From: [Streptosporangium] indianense
GTDB taxonomy: Bacteria; Actinomycetota; Actinomycetes; Streptomycetales; Streptomycetaceae
DNA: 64,000 bases
Assembly: GCF_021474405.1 (NCBI RefSeq)
Contig: NZ_JAKEIO010000017.1
Location: 19,917-83,916, forward strand
Direction: 5' to 3'
In this document: piece by piece, positions 26,001 to 33,127 of the stretch
Layout of the letters: each line of letters starts with the position of its first letter
Numbering within the stretch: the stretch's first letter is position 1
Notes under the pieces: generated by a model
What the model was told of the DNA's origin: nothing
The model's input: the letters and a program-made list of their open reading frames with translations, nothing else
Database searches by the model: none
Program-made: the position numbers and the translations under genes

Positions 26001-26246
26001 CTCCAGGCCGGGCCCGACGTGCTTGGCGAACCGCTGCTCGTCGGCGAGGTCGGCCACGAGGTCCAGGTCGCTCACGAACAGGGTGTCCCGCCCGTACAGC
26101 CGCCGCACGAGGACCGGCCCGTGCTCGCGCATCAGGTCCATGACCTGCTGGATGGGCGCACCACCGGGTCCGGTGGCGGAGATGTCGGCGAGGGGGACGC
26201 CGGGGAGGTCGTCGGCGGTCAGGGGAGTCTGTCCGGTGGGGGGCAT
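23064..26246 (-). CDS. Self-sufficient cytochrome P450-reductase fusion (CYP102/P450 BM3 family)
   Basis: This is a 1060-aa soluble enzyme, close to the 1049 aa of P450 BM3. Residues 1 to about 470 are the heme domain: I-helix LIAGHETTSG, K-helix EALR (EXXR intact) and heme loop FGTGERACIGRQ with Cys410. About 490-640 is the FMN flavodoxin domain (FLHGSNYGTCRDFA, VITAASYNGRPTDDA, VLGVGDRNW). About 665-1060 is the FAD/NADPH reductase (RHYSVSSSP for FAD, MVAAGTGLAPFRG for NADPH, terminal YVEDVYAAG). It is expected to hydroxylate or epoxidise fatty acids or similar chains with NADPH and no extra partner. It is divergent from a PAS-HTH regulator. The 254 nt downstream to 22810 hold no convincing gene. 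Confidence 0.95.
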   Translation of the reverse strand: MPPTGQTPLTADDLPGVPLADISATGPGGAPIQQVMDLMREHGPVLVRRLYGRDTLFVSDLDLVADLADEQRFAKHVGPGLENVREFAADGLFTAYNDEPNWAKAHDILMPAFALGSMRTYHPVMLQVAQRLIASWDRDARAGRPVDVPDDMTRMTLDTIGLAGFGYDFGSFERTEPHPFVQSMVRCLEWSMTRLARVPGQDYTQQDAAFRKDSAYLAEVVDDVIAARTGTDQSDADDLLGLMLTAKHPDDGTTLDTANIRNQVITFLIAGHETTSGAMSFALYYLAKHPTALRLVQREVDALWGDRADVEPTYEEVGRLTYTRQVLNEALRLWPTAAVFSREAREDTLLGGRIPLRAGQGVLVLAPMLHRQPVWGDNPELFDPSRFTAEAEAERPVHAFKPFGTGERACIGRQFALHEATMLLAMLVHRYRLNDHADYRLHVKETLTLKPEGFTLALTPRTCADRVHGPLPGAAQAQDTATAEPQDLPARVRPGTAALFLHGSNYGTCRDFAARLADEAAALGCATEVAPLDAYAGGLPTDRPVVITAASYNGRPTDDATAFATRLEETRDLSGVTYAVLGVGDRNWAATYQHVPTRIDERLAASGADRLLERAAADASGDLAGTVRAFTTSLRTALLERYGDPDATTPDPQPATAYEVRPLTGGPLDALAERHGLVPMRVTEARDLTAPGYARRKRFLRVALPDGVTYRTADHLTVLPANAPDLVTRAAAALGADLDTVLDIRATRPRRDGIAVDRPVTVRQLLTHHVELQERPSPGQLAVLAAAHPCPPERTALAALTDDPRTLVEILEDHPALRGALDWPQLLDLLIPLRPRHYSVSSSPAVDPRHVDLMVSLLEAPARSGKGVYRGTGSGHLATVEPGDTVYARVQPCREAFRIDATGDPAPVVMVAAGTGLAPFRGAIADRAAALAAGAELAPAVCYFGCDAPDADFLHADELGAAEAAGAISMRPAFSEVPEGEVRFVQHRIAAEAEEVWALLDSGARVYVCGDGSRMAPGVREAFRTLYRKHTPGADETAAEQWLDGLVAQGRYVEDVYAAG

Positions 26247-26326
26247 GACGCGGCAACTGCCTTTCGCGGTACGGAAGTACTGCGATCCAGCGTGGTCCAC
26301 CGGGCCGGGGAGGCGGGTCGGCGGCC

Positions 26327-26342
26327 CTACATGATTGTGTAG
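26327..26342. promoter_or_regulatory. Inverted repeat CTACA-6-TGTAG between CYP102 and its divergent regulator
   Basis: CTACA (26327-26331) and TGTAG (26338-26342) frame an AT-rich centre in an otherwise GC-rich 153-bp divergent region. A near-copy, TACATG, follows at 26343-26348. The AT-rich stretch is the best candidate for the promoter/operator of both genes. Confidence 0.4.
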
Positions 26343-26399
26343 TACATGCGGCCGCCCCGCTCTTGCGCGGGAGCGGCCCGGCGTGGAAGGAGCCGATGC

Positions 26400-27092
26400 G
26401 TGTACCTGGCCCGGCAGGAGGCCGTGACGTGGCGCAACCGCGCGCTGCTGCTGTTCGACCGGGTCGCGATGCCGGTCGCGGTGTGCGACGTGTACGGGGC
26501 GGTGCTGCTGGCCAATCCGGCGATGGCGGCGGAGTGCGGCAGGACGCCGGGGCAGCTGCGTGGACGCGATGTGCTGGACCTGTTCAGCCCGAGCGAGGCG
26601 ACCCAGGTGGAGCGGATCGCCGAGGCCCTGCGCCTGCGCCGCCGCTCGCGCTACCAGGTGTCGGTGCGCTGGCGGGCCCCCGGCGGCGCGGACCGCTACG
26701 GCGAACTGACGGCGGATCCGGTCAGCGACACCGCGGAGGACACCCCGGCTCTGCTGGTGATGCTCCGGGTGGAGCCCGAGCGCGCACCCTCCCCCGCCCC
26801 GGCCGTCGGGCAGGCCCGGGTCACTCCGACGGAGACCCGGGTCCTGGCGCTCCTGGCCGCCGGCGCGACCACGGCCCGGGCGGCGCGGGAGACGGGCCTC
26901 ACCACCGACGGCGTCACCTACCACCTGCGCCGGCTGTCGTCCCGCTGGGGTGCGTCCAACCGCACGGAACTGGTGGCCCGGGCGTATGCGCTGGGGGTGC
27001 TGGCGCCCGGGGTGTGGCCGCCGGAGGTCGGCGGCCGGGGGGTCGCCGACGCATCACGCGGCGCAGATCCGGCGCAGGCCCCCCGGCCCTGA
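26400..27092 (+). CDS. PAS-domain regulator with C-terminal LuxR-like HTH
   Basis: This 230-aa protein has a PAS-like sensory domain at about 15-115 (LFDRVAMPVAVCDVYGAVLLANPAMAAECG, then GRDVLDLFSPSEA). A LuxR/GerE-like helix-turn-helix lies at about 142-200 (VTPTETRVLALLAAGATTARAARETGLTTDGVTYHLRRLSSRWG). GTG 26400 follows AAGGAG. An upstream ATG at 26346 lacks a site. It is divergent from the CYP102 gene, which it probably regulates in response to a ligand bound by PAS (inference). Confidence 0.8.
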   Translation: MYLARQEAVTWRNRALLLFDRVAMPVAVCDVYGAVLLANPAMAAECGRTPGQLRGRDVLDLFSPSEATQVERIAEALRLRRRSRYQVSVRWRAPGGADRYGELTADPVSDTAEDTPALLVMLRVEPERAPSPAPAVGQARVTPTETRVLALLAAGATTARAARETGLTTDGVTYHLRRLSSRWGASNRTELVARAYALGVLAPGVWPPEVGGRGVADASRGADPAQAPRP

Positions 27093-27146
27093 CGGAAATC
27101 CGGTCGCCCTCGGCGGTGCGACTGCCTACTCTGGCCCGGCCCACAA

Positions 27147-27165
27147 AACCTAGGGCCCCTAGGTT
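27147..27165. promoter_or_regulatory. Perfect 19-bp palindrome upstream of the FBP-domain gene
   Basis: AACCTAGGG-C-CCCTAGGTT is a perfect 9+9 palindrome with a single central base. It lies 27-45 nt upstream of the ATG, just after a possible -10 (TACTCT, 27126-27131). Its compactness and position suggest a repressor operator rather than a terminator. Confidence 0.55.
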
Positions 27166-27191
27166 CACGAAGACGACTCCCTGGAGCTTCC

Positions 27192-27686
27192 ATGCAGCCG
27201 CTCACCGAGCAGGACGTCCGCGCCTCCTTCATCAACTGCTCGAAGGGCGAGGCCAAGCGTCTGGCCGTGCCCCGGGACCTCGACGAACGCCCCTGGGACG
27301 ATCTCGACTTCCTCGGGTGGCGGGACCCGGGGGCACCCGACCGGAGCTATCTGGTGACCGAGCGCGGAGGACGGCTCGTCGGCCTCTCGATGCGGTTCCA
27401 GGCGGCGCAGCGAGGTTTTCTGCACCGCAGCATGTGTTCGCTGTGCCTGACGACGCATCCGCGCGGCGGGGTCTCGCTGATGACCGCCCGCAAGGCGGGC
27501 CCGGCCGGCCGTGAGGGCAACTCGGTGGGCGCGTACATGTGCACCGACCTCGCCTGTTCCCTCTATGTACGCGGGAAGAAGGCACCGGAGGCGGGGTCGC
27601 GGTTCGAGGAGAGCCTGACCGTGGACGAACAGATCGCGCGGACCAGGAGCCATCTGTCCGCCTTCCTCGACAAGGTGTCCGCCTGA
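27192..27686 (+). CDS. FBP-domain (treble-clef zinc finger) protein, FusB-like EF-G-binding type
   Basis: This 164-aa protein has a helical N-terminal part (EQDVRASFINCSKGEAKRLAVP) and a four-cysteine treble-clef module (MCSLCLTT...YMCTDLACSLYVR, about 81-121). It matches the FBP_C family, whose best-studied relatives (FusB/FusC) bind elongation factor G and rescue it from fusidic acid. In actinobacteria the role is presumed to be ribosome-related (inference). A perfect palindrome sits upstream. It is monocistronic. Confidence 0.85.
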   Translation: MQPLTEQDVRASFINCSKGEAKRLAVPRDLDERPWDDLDFLGWRDPGAPDRSYLVTERGGRLVGLSMRFQAAQRGFLHRSMCSLCLTTHPRGGVSLMTARKAGPAGREGNSVGAYMCTDLACSLYVRGKKAPEAGSRFEESLTVDEQIARTRSHLSAFLDKVSA

Positions 27687-27826
27687 GACACGGGGTCCGC
27701 CCGAGCCCTCCTCGGTCGCCCGCGCTTTGCCCCGGCACTAACGTCCTTCGTGAGCGTCCTTCAGAGAAGTGATGGACGTGTTCGACGGATCCGTTCGATA
27801 CGCCGGGGAAGGGGAACAGCCCGAGG

Positions 27827-29080
27827 ATGCGAGAGGTACGTGAGTGGACGGCGCACGCCGAGCGGATCGTGAGCAAGCGGCGTGATCCCGTGGTCGTCCA
27901 GACGCTGCGGTCCGCGACCGCCGCGACGATCGCCTACGTCATCGCGCTGCGGCTGAGCCCCGAGCCGGCCCCGCTCACCGCTCCCCTGACGGCGCTGCTG
28001 GTCGTCCAGGTGACCCTGTACGCCACGATCACCAACGGCTTCCGGCGGGTGAACGCGGTGGTGACCGGCGTGCTGCTCGCCATCGCGTTCAGCCTGCTCG
28101 TGGGCCTGACCTGGTGGAGCCTGGCGCTGCTCCTGCTGGCCTCGCTGGCGGTGGGACGGCTGGTCCGGGTGGAGGAGTACGTACCCGAGGTCGCGATCAG
28201 TGCGATGCTCGTGCTCGGCGTGACCAGCGTCGGGGACTACGCGTGGGCCCGGGTGGTGGAGACCCTGATCGGCGCGTCCGTCGGGCTCGCCTGCAACCTG
28301 CTGCTGGCTCCGCCGGTGTGGGTGGAGGAGGCCGGCGAGTCCATCGAGGGTCTCGCGCGCCGGCTGCGGCAGCTGATGCTGCGCATGGGCGAGGAGGCCG
28401 CGGGCGGCATTCCCGTGGAGCGCGCGGAGAGCCAGCTGCACGAGGCGCGCCGGCTGGACCACGACATCGTCGAGGTGGACGCGGCGCTGCGGCAGGCGGA
28501 GGACAGTCTGCGGCTCAATCCGCGCGTGCAGGACAGCGTGCTGCACCGGGTGGTGATGCGCACCGGTCTGGACACGCTGGAGATCTGCACGGTGGTCCTG
28601 CGCGTGCTCGCCCGTTCCCTGACCGACCTGGCGAAGGAGCGTGAGCCCGAGCCGCTGTTCGAGCCCGAGACGGGCGCCGCCCTGGAGCAGGTGCTGTCCG
28701 AGATCGCCGACGCCGTGGTGAGCTTCGCCGTGCTGGTCACCACCCATCTGAGCGCGAGCGCCGAGTCGGCGGAGGAACGTCTCGCCGCCGAACTGCGCAC
28801 CGCGGCGGGCACCCGCGACAAGCTGGCTCTGCTGCTGCGCGAGGAGGCCGAGCGCTCCCCCGGGCACTGGCAGCTTCCGGGGGCCGTGCTGACGGAGGTG
28901 AACCGCATCCTGGACGAGCTCGACACCGAGCACCGCACCCGCCGCCTGTTCGAGGAACTGGACCGTGTGTCGCGCGAGCAGCGGGCCCGGATGCCCCGTC
29001 TGACGCGGCTGCGGGAGCGGCTGGGCGTCACGGAGCAGATGTGGCGGAACCGCGCGGGGTTCGGCGGGCGTTCTCGCTGA
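27827..29080 (+). CDS. FUSC/aromatic acid exporter-like membrane protein (second of two)
   Basis: This 417-aa protein has about six hydrophobic helices in residues 28-165 (TIAYVIALRLSPEPAPLTAPLTALLVVQVTLYATITNGFRR, then SLALLLLASLAVGRL). A long charged alpha-helical cytoplasmic region (165-400) follows. The layout is as in FUSC/ArAE exporters. The ATG is preceded by CCGAGG. It shares organisation with the gene at 18714, suggesting two members of one family. The 399-aa hypothetical follows 46 nt later. Confidence 0.82.
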   Translation: MREVREWTAHAERIVSKRRDPVVVQTLRSATAATIAYVIALRLSPEPAPLTAPLTALLVVQVTLYATITNGFRRVNAVVTGVLLAIAFSLLVGLTWWSLALLLLASLAVGRLVRVEEYVPEVAISAMLVLGVTSVGDYAWARVVETLIGASVGLACNLLLAPPVWVEEAGESIEGLARRLRQLMLRMGEEAAGGIPVERAESQLHEARRLDHDIVEVDAALRQAEDSLRLNPRVQDSVLHRVVMRTGLDTLEICTVVLRVLARSLTDLAKEREPEPLFEPETGAALEQVLSEIADAVVSFAVLVTTHLSASAESAEERLAAELRTAAGTRDKLALLLREEAERSPGHWQLPGAVLTEVNRILDELDTEHRTRRLFEELDRVSREQRARMPRLTRLRERLGVTEQMWRNRAGFGGRSR

Positions 29081-29126
29081 GGGGAACGCCGGCAGGGAGC
29101 CGGCGCCTGATGCGAGGGGCGGGCCG

Positions 29127-30326
29127 ATGGCCGAAACGGGCGTGCGGATCGACGGAAACACTCTGCGGCTGCCGGGCGGGGTCGCCGTGCGGTTCATCCG
29201 CACCCTGCGCCTGCCGGAGACGGGCACTCATCCGCTGCCCCCGGGCCTCGGCGAGTTCCCGGTGCGGCGCGTCGAGGACTACGCGGACCGGGTCCCGGCG
29301 GAGTGGCGGGCCCGCGGCGGTGTGATGCTGCCGGTGTATCTGCGCGAGGCGATGTGGCTGAGCTTCGCGGGCACCTCGGAGCCGGCCGCGCTCCAGGTCG
29401 GCGTCGGCAAGGTGTGCGCGGTCTCCGGCCGGCCCTGGAGCGACCGTCCGGCACGCGACCCGCAGAACTACGTGGTGCTCCCCCGCCAGCCCTGGCTGGA
29501 CGGCATCAACTCCGGCACGGGCACGGTCCGGCAGTTCGTGGCCGTCCCGCTCGGTCTGGGCGCCACCGTCGAGGGGCAGGTCACCGGCGAGGAGGTGTGG
29601 GGCGGCGTCCAGCTGCAGTCCTTCGCTCTGAACGACCGGCAGCTGGCGCGGTGGCGCGCCGAGGAGCGGCTGCGGGCGGAGCGGGAGCGCTCCGCACCGC
29701 CGACGAGCGGCTACGGCGCGGCGATGCCGGGCGGGCTGCCGACGGTCGCGACCGGCGGCTACGGCCCACCGGTGCCCCTGGCCGCGCCGCCCGCGCCCGG
29801 CGGCTACGGCGCTCCGATGCCCTCGGCCGCGCCGCCCGCATCCGGCGGTTACGGCGCCCCGATGCCTCCGGCGGCCCCGGCCTCGCCCGGGTCGGTTCCG
29901 GCGCCCGCCGCCGGTGCCGTTCCGGCGAGTCCGCCGCGCGCTGCCGCCGCGATGGGGCTGGGTGTCGGCGGCTCCATGCGGCAGGAGGTCTACCAGGACG
30001 ACCGGCCGCTCACCGACTGGTCGCAAAAACCCGCGGGGCGGGTGTTCGTGCACCTGGTCACGCCGCCGGAGTGGCGCCGCATCACCGGTGAGGCCGCACC
30101 GCCGTCGCCGGTGGACCGGGCCGCGTACACCCGGGCCGGCCTGCCCTGGTTCGACTACTTCGACCAGGACGCGGAGGACCTCGCCCCCACGGACACGCTC
30201 CAGTCCGTCAAGCCGGTCGGCGACTGGCTCGGCGACGACCACGAGCCCTGGCAGTCGCCCACGCCGGGGCAGACCCAGCAGCTCAAAGACGCTCCGGGCG
30301 CCCCGGTCCAGGACGGCGACTGGTAG
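29127..30326 (+). CDS. Conserved hypothetical protein with Gly-Tyr-Ala-Pro linker
   Basis: This is a 399-aa protein of unknown function with three visible parts. The N-terminal domain (1-185) contains DGINSGTGTVRQFVAVPLGLGATVEGQVTGEEVWGGVQL; I recall this pattern in hypothetical proteins of several phyla. A flexible linker (about 190-280) has repeats of SGYGA/GGYGxPMPxAAPPA. The C-terminal part (285-399) contains MRQEVYQDDRPLTDW, AAYTRAGLPWFDYFDQD and an acidic tail ending DGDW. There is no signal peptide or membrane helix. It lies 46 nt after the FUSC gene and may be co-transcribed. Confidence 0.7.
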   Translation: MAETGVRIDGNTLRLPGGVAVRFIRTLRLPETGTHPLPPGLGEFPVRRVEDYADRVPAEWRARGGVMLPVYLREAMWLSFAGTSEPAALQVGVGKVCAVSGRPWSDRPARDPQNYVVLPRQPWLDGINSGTGTVRQFVAVPLGLGATVEGQVTGEEVWGGVQLQSFALNDRQLARWRAEERLRAERERSAPPTSGYGAAMPGGLPTVATGGYGPPVPLAAPPAPGGYGAPMPSAAPPASGGYGAPMPPAAPASPGSVPAPAAGAVPASPPRAAAAMGLGVGGSMRQEVYQDDRPLTDWSQKPAGRVFVHLVTPPEWRRITGEAAPPSPVDRAAYTRAGLPWFDYFDQDAEDLAPTDTLQSVKPVGDWLGDDHEPWQSPTPGQTQQLKDAPGAPVQDGDW

Positions 30327-30435
30327 CCGGCCCGTCGCATCGCGCGCGACAGCGGCGGCCGTTGTTTGCACCCGGCGGGCGGGAAACGCCAAGGTGGCTG
30401 TCACGACCGGGACGAGGGACGACCTGAGGGGCGAC

Positions 30436-31629
30436 ATGGGCAGTGGCGGCTGGAGCAGGCGCCGGTTCGTCGGCGCGCTGGCGTGCGGGGCGGGCGTGGC
30501 TGCGTTGCCGTCCTGCGGCGACGCGCCCGCCCCGGCGACGGATCCGGCCACGGCCCCTGAGGCCGGCACGAGCCCGTCGCGCGAGGCCCGCCGCCCCTCC
30601 GGGCCCCGCCCGCTCTACCTCGGCACATACACCTCCGCCGAGGGCGGCGGCAATGGCGTCGGCCTGGCGACGTACGACCCGGGGACGGGGCGGATCACCG
30701 GTGCCGGCACGATCGGCGGTGTCGGCGACCCGTCGTATCTGGCGGTCCACCCCGACCGCCGCACGCTGTACGCGGTGGACGAGCGGGACGACGGCGCGGT
30801 GACCGCCGTCCGGCTGTCCGACCGGAAGGTGCTGGGCAGCCGGAGCACCGGCGGGGCCGCCCCCTGTCACCTGTCGGTGCATCCGGGCGGCCGCTGGCTG
30901 CTGAGCGCGAACTACGGCTCGGGCAGCGTGGCCGTGCATCCCATCGATACCTCGGGCGCCCTCGGTGAACGCACCGACCTCGTCCGGCACTCCGCTCCGC
31001 CGCCCGGTCCGGGTCAGGAGGGCCCGCACGCCCACCAGGTCGTCACGAGCCCGGACGGCGGGCATGTGCTCGCCGTGGACCTGGGGACGGACACCGTCTA
31101 CACGTACCGGCTGGACGAGAAGGCGGGCACGCTCACCGAGGTCGGGCGGGCGCGGACCCGGCCGGGCGCGGGTCCGCGCCACCTCACGTTCCATCCCGGC
31201 GGCCGCTACGCCTACCTCGCCAACGAGGTCGACGACACGGTGGCGGTCTGCTCGTACGACAGGGCCTCCGGCCGGGTCACCGTCGGCGAGGCGCAGTCCA
31301 CCGGCACCGGCTCGGGCACCAACCACCCGGCGCAGATCCTGGTGACCGCGAACGGCCGGTACGCCTACCTCGCCAACCGCGGCCACAACAGCCTCACCCG
31401 CTACGCCGTGGAGGCGGAGGGCGCCCGGCTGCGGCTGCTCGACACGGTGCCGGTGGGCGGCGACTTCCCCCGGCAGATCGCCTTCTCACCGGAGGGCGCG
31501 CTGCTGTTCGCCGCCAACCAGAAGTCCTCCACCGTCACCGTCTTCCACGTGGACGAGGCGAACGGCGAACTCCGGCGCGCAGAAGAAACGTTCTCCTCAC
31601 CCGTCGCCGTCTGTGCGCTGCCGCTGTAG
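30436..31629 (+). CDS. Tat-exported lipoprotein of the lactonase beta-propeller family
   Basis: This is a 397-aa protein. The N-terminus SRRRFVGALACGAGVAALPSCGD has a twin-arginine motif and a lipobox (LPSC, Cys27), so it is probably exported folded by Tat and lipid-anchored. Residues 58-397 form a seven-bladed propeller of the 6-phosphogluconolactonase/muconate-cycloisomerase-like family, with blade repeats YLAVHPDRRTLYAVDE, HLSVHPGGRWLLSANY, HLTFHPGGRYAYLANE and QIAFSPEGALLFAANQ. Because it is outside the cell, hydrolysis of an extracellular lactone is more likely than pentose-phosphate function (inference). ATG follows GAGGGG. Confidence 0.88.
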   Translation: MGSGGWSRRRFVGALACGAGVAALPSCGDAPAPATDPATAPEAGTSPSREARRPSGPRPLYLGTYTSAEGGGNGVGLATYDPGTGRITGAGTIGGVGDPSYLAVHPDRRTLYAVDERDDGAVTAVRLSDRKVLGSRSTGGAAPCHLSVHPGGRWLLSANYGSGSVAVHPIDTSGALGERTDLVRHSAPPPGPGQEGPHAHQVVTSPDGGHVLAVDLGTDTVYTYRLDEKAGTLTEVGRARTRPGAGPRHLTFHPGGRYAYLANEVDDTVAVCSYDRASGRVTVGEAQSTGTGSGTNHPAQILVTANGRYAYLANRGHNSLTRYAVEAEGARLRLLDTVPVGGDFPRQIAFSPEGALLFAANQKSSTVTVFHVDEANGELRRAEETFSSPVAVCALPL

Positions 31630-32325
31630 TGCCCGCGGGCACGACGCGGCGGCGGCCTGGCCGAGCAGGACGTGCATGCGCTCGGTGAGTTGCGCGACGT
31701 CGTCGGCGGGCGCGTGGAAGGCGAGGCGCACGTCGCCGTGGGTGCGGACCCGTTCGATGCGCAGCGTCAGGCCGTGCCGGTCGACGGCGAGCGGCTGGAC
31801 ACGGACCGCGCCGTGCAGGCTGTCGGAGTCGACGAGCCGGGTGAGCCGCTCGACGGCGTCGGCGTGGCAGTCGGCGAGGTGCGTCAGCAGCCGCGCCTCC
31901 GCCGTGGTGAGCGGGTCGGGCACGGCGGCGGTGAACTCGTCGAGGTCCACGACCCGGGAACCGGACGGCTGCCGCAGCACGACCCGGGTGGGTGTGAAGG
32001 CGATGCGCTCGCCTTCGACGGCGAACCAGCCCGCGAGCCACAGCCGGGCGCGGATCCGGTTGCGGACCGGGACGGGCGCGACGTCGGCGAACTCCAGCAC
32101 CGCGGACGGCTCGCCGCGGGGCGCACAGATCGCGGCCGCGAGCAGGGCGCTGTCCTCGGGCACGTCCACGAGCAGCCGGCCGTCCTCGCCCACGGTGTGC
32201 GCGCCGACCAGTTCCTCGCGTGTGCCCTCCGCGGTCACGGAGCAGGACCACGCGGTGGCGAGCACCGAGCGCGCCCGCTCCGCCGCGGCGGGAGCCGCCG
32301 TCCAGCTGTGGCTGTCGTCACCCAT
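31597..32325 (-). CDS. DUF2470-domain protein, iron-regulated (HugZ/heme-handling-like)
   Basis: This is a 242-aa protein. The N-terminal half resembles the split-barrel part of HugZ-like heme-utilisation proteins (GRLLVDVPEDSALLAAAICAPRGEPSAVLEFADVAPVPVRNRIRARLWLAGW). The C-terminal DUF2470 domain contains EARLLTHLADCHADAVERLTRLV and an L-x-R-I-x-x-x-G-x-D-x-R-L-like segment. A near-consensus iron box lies immediately upstream, so it is expected to be repressed by iron-loaded DtxR/IdeR-type DmdR. Its 3' end overlaps the convergent lactonase gene by 33 bp. A role in heme iron release or siderophore-linked iron metabolism is inferred. Confidence 0.85.
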   Translation of the reverse strand: MGDDSHSWTAAPAAAERARSVLATAWSCSVTAEGTREELVGAHTVGEDGRLLVDVPEDSALLAAAICAPRGEPSAVLEFADVAPVPVRNRIRARLWLAGWFAVEGERIAFTPTRVVLRQPSGSRVVDLDEFTAAVPDPLTTAEARLLTHLADCHADAVERLTRLVDSDSLHGAVRVQPLAVDRHGLTLRIERVRTHGDVRLAFHAPADDVAQLTERMHVLLGQAAAASCPRALQRQRTDGDG

Positions 32326-32334
32326 CAGACCTCC

Positions 32335-32353
32335 TTAGGTAAGCCTCACCTAA
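32335..32353. promoter_or_regulatory. Iron box (DtxR/IdeR/DmdR operator)
   Basis: TTAGGTAAGCCTCACCTAA matches the 19-bp DtxR-family consensus TTAGGTTAGSCTAACCTAA at 17 of 19 positions. It is itself an almost perfect palindrome. It lies 10-28 nt upstream of the DUF2470 start and partly overlaps its RBS, which fits iron-dependent repression. Confidence 0.93.
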
Positions 32354-32408
32354 CCTATCGAAGATCCGGGTGTGCGCCAACCACGGCACATCCCCTTTGC
32401 GACAACCT

Positions 32409-33017
32409 TCAGGGTGTGAGCACGCCCAGCAGGGCGCGTGCGCAGAGCTCGCGCACCTGCGCGCGGTCCAACTCCGCGCCGCGCAGCCACTCCAGACAGA
32501 CGCTCGTGGTGAACGCCAGCCAGCCGCGCACGGCCAGCCGGACCTCCGGCCGCTCCTCGAAGGCGGGGCCGAACTCGGGATCGGCGGCGAGCGCGGTGAG
32601 GATCTGCCGCTCCTGCGCACCGAGAGCCCGCTGGTAGACCCGCCGCACCGCCTGGTCCCCGGCCGCGTCGGCGCGATGGAAGGCGCGATAGCCGTGCGCG
32701 TGTGCCTGGACGTACTCCAGGAACGTCTCGAGCCCCGCGGCGAGTTGCTCGCGGACCGGGACTCCGGGCACCGCCGCCGTCATGCGCAGCATGCGCTCGC
32801 TCTCGCGCTCGACCACCGCAGCGAAGAAGTCCCGCTTCGTCGGGAAGTAGTGGTAGAGCAGTCCGCGCGACACCCCGGCGATCTCGGCCACCTGCTCGAT
32901 CCACACATCGTCGTAGGGGCTCTCCGAGAACAGCCGCGCACCCACGGACAGGAGCTGCTCCCGGCGCTCCTCGGAGCTGAGCCGACGGCGCGTGCGCCCG
33001 CCCTGGTTCGCGGCCAT
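32409..33017 (-). CDS. TetR-family transcriptional regulator
   Basis: This is a 202-aa protein. The N-terminal HTH (about 15-65) reads RREQLLSVGARLFSESPYDDVWIEQVAEIAGVSRGLLYHYFPTKRDFFAAVV, a classical TetR DNA-binding domain. The C-terminal helical domain would bind a hydrophobic ligand. It is divergent from the CYP102-like P450 gene (111 nt apart). This mirrors the TetR-type repressor Bm3R1 beside P450 BM3, so it probably represses the P450 gene and itself. Confidence 0.92.
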   Translation of the reverse strand: MAANQGGRTRRRLSSEERREQLLSVGARLFSESPYDDVWIEQVAEIAGVSRGLLYHYFPTKRDFFAAVVERESERMLRMTAAVPGVPVREQLAAGLETFLEYVQAHAHGYRAFHRADAAGDQAVRRVYQRALGAQERQILTALAADPEFGPAFEERPEVRLAVRGWLAFTTSVCLEWLRGAELDRAQVRELCARALLGVLTP

Positions 33018-33030
33018 GGCCGCACTTTAC

Positions 33031-33080
33031 TTGACGCCGGTTCAACAACGGCTCCAGACTGAACCCGCGCTATTGAACCC
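33031..33080. promoter_or_regulatory. Candidate TetR operator region with TTGAAC motifs
   Basis: TTGACGCCGGTTCAA (33031-33045) is a near-palindrome. TGAACCCGCG (33060-33069) and TTGAACCCAC (33073-33082) are further copies of its half-site. All lie in the 110-bp space between the divergent TetR and P450 genes. Exact binding sites are not certain. Confidence 0.45.
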
Positions 33081-33127
33081 ACGTACAACACGTGCGAACC
33101 CGCTGCCGGATCAAGGGAGATCGCGTC

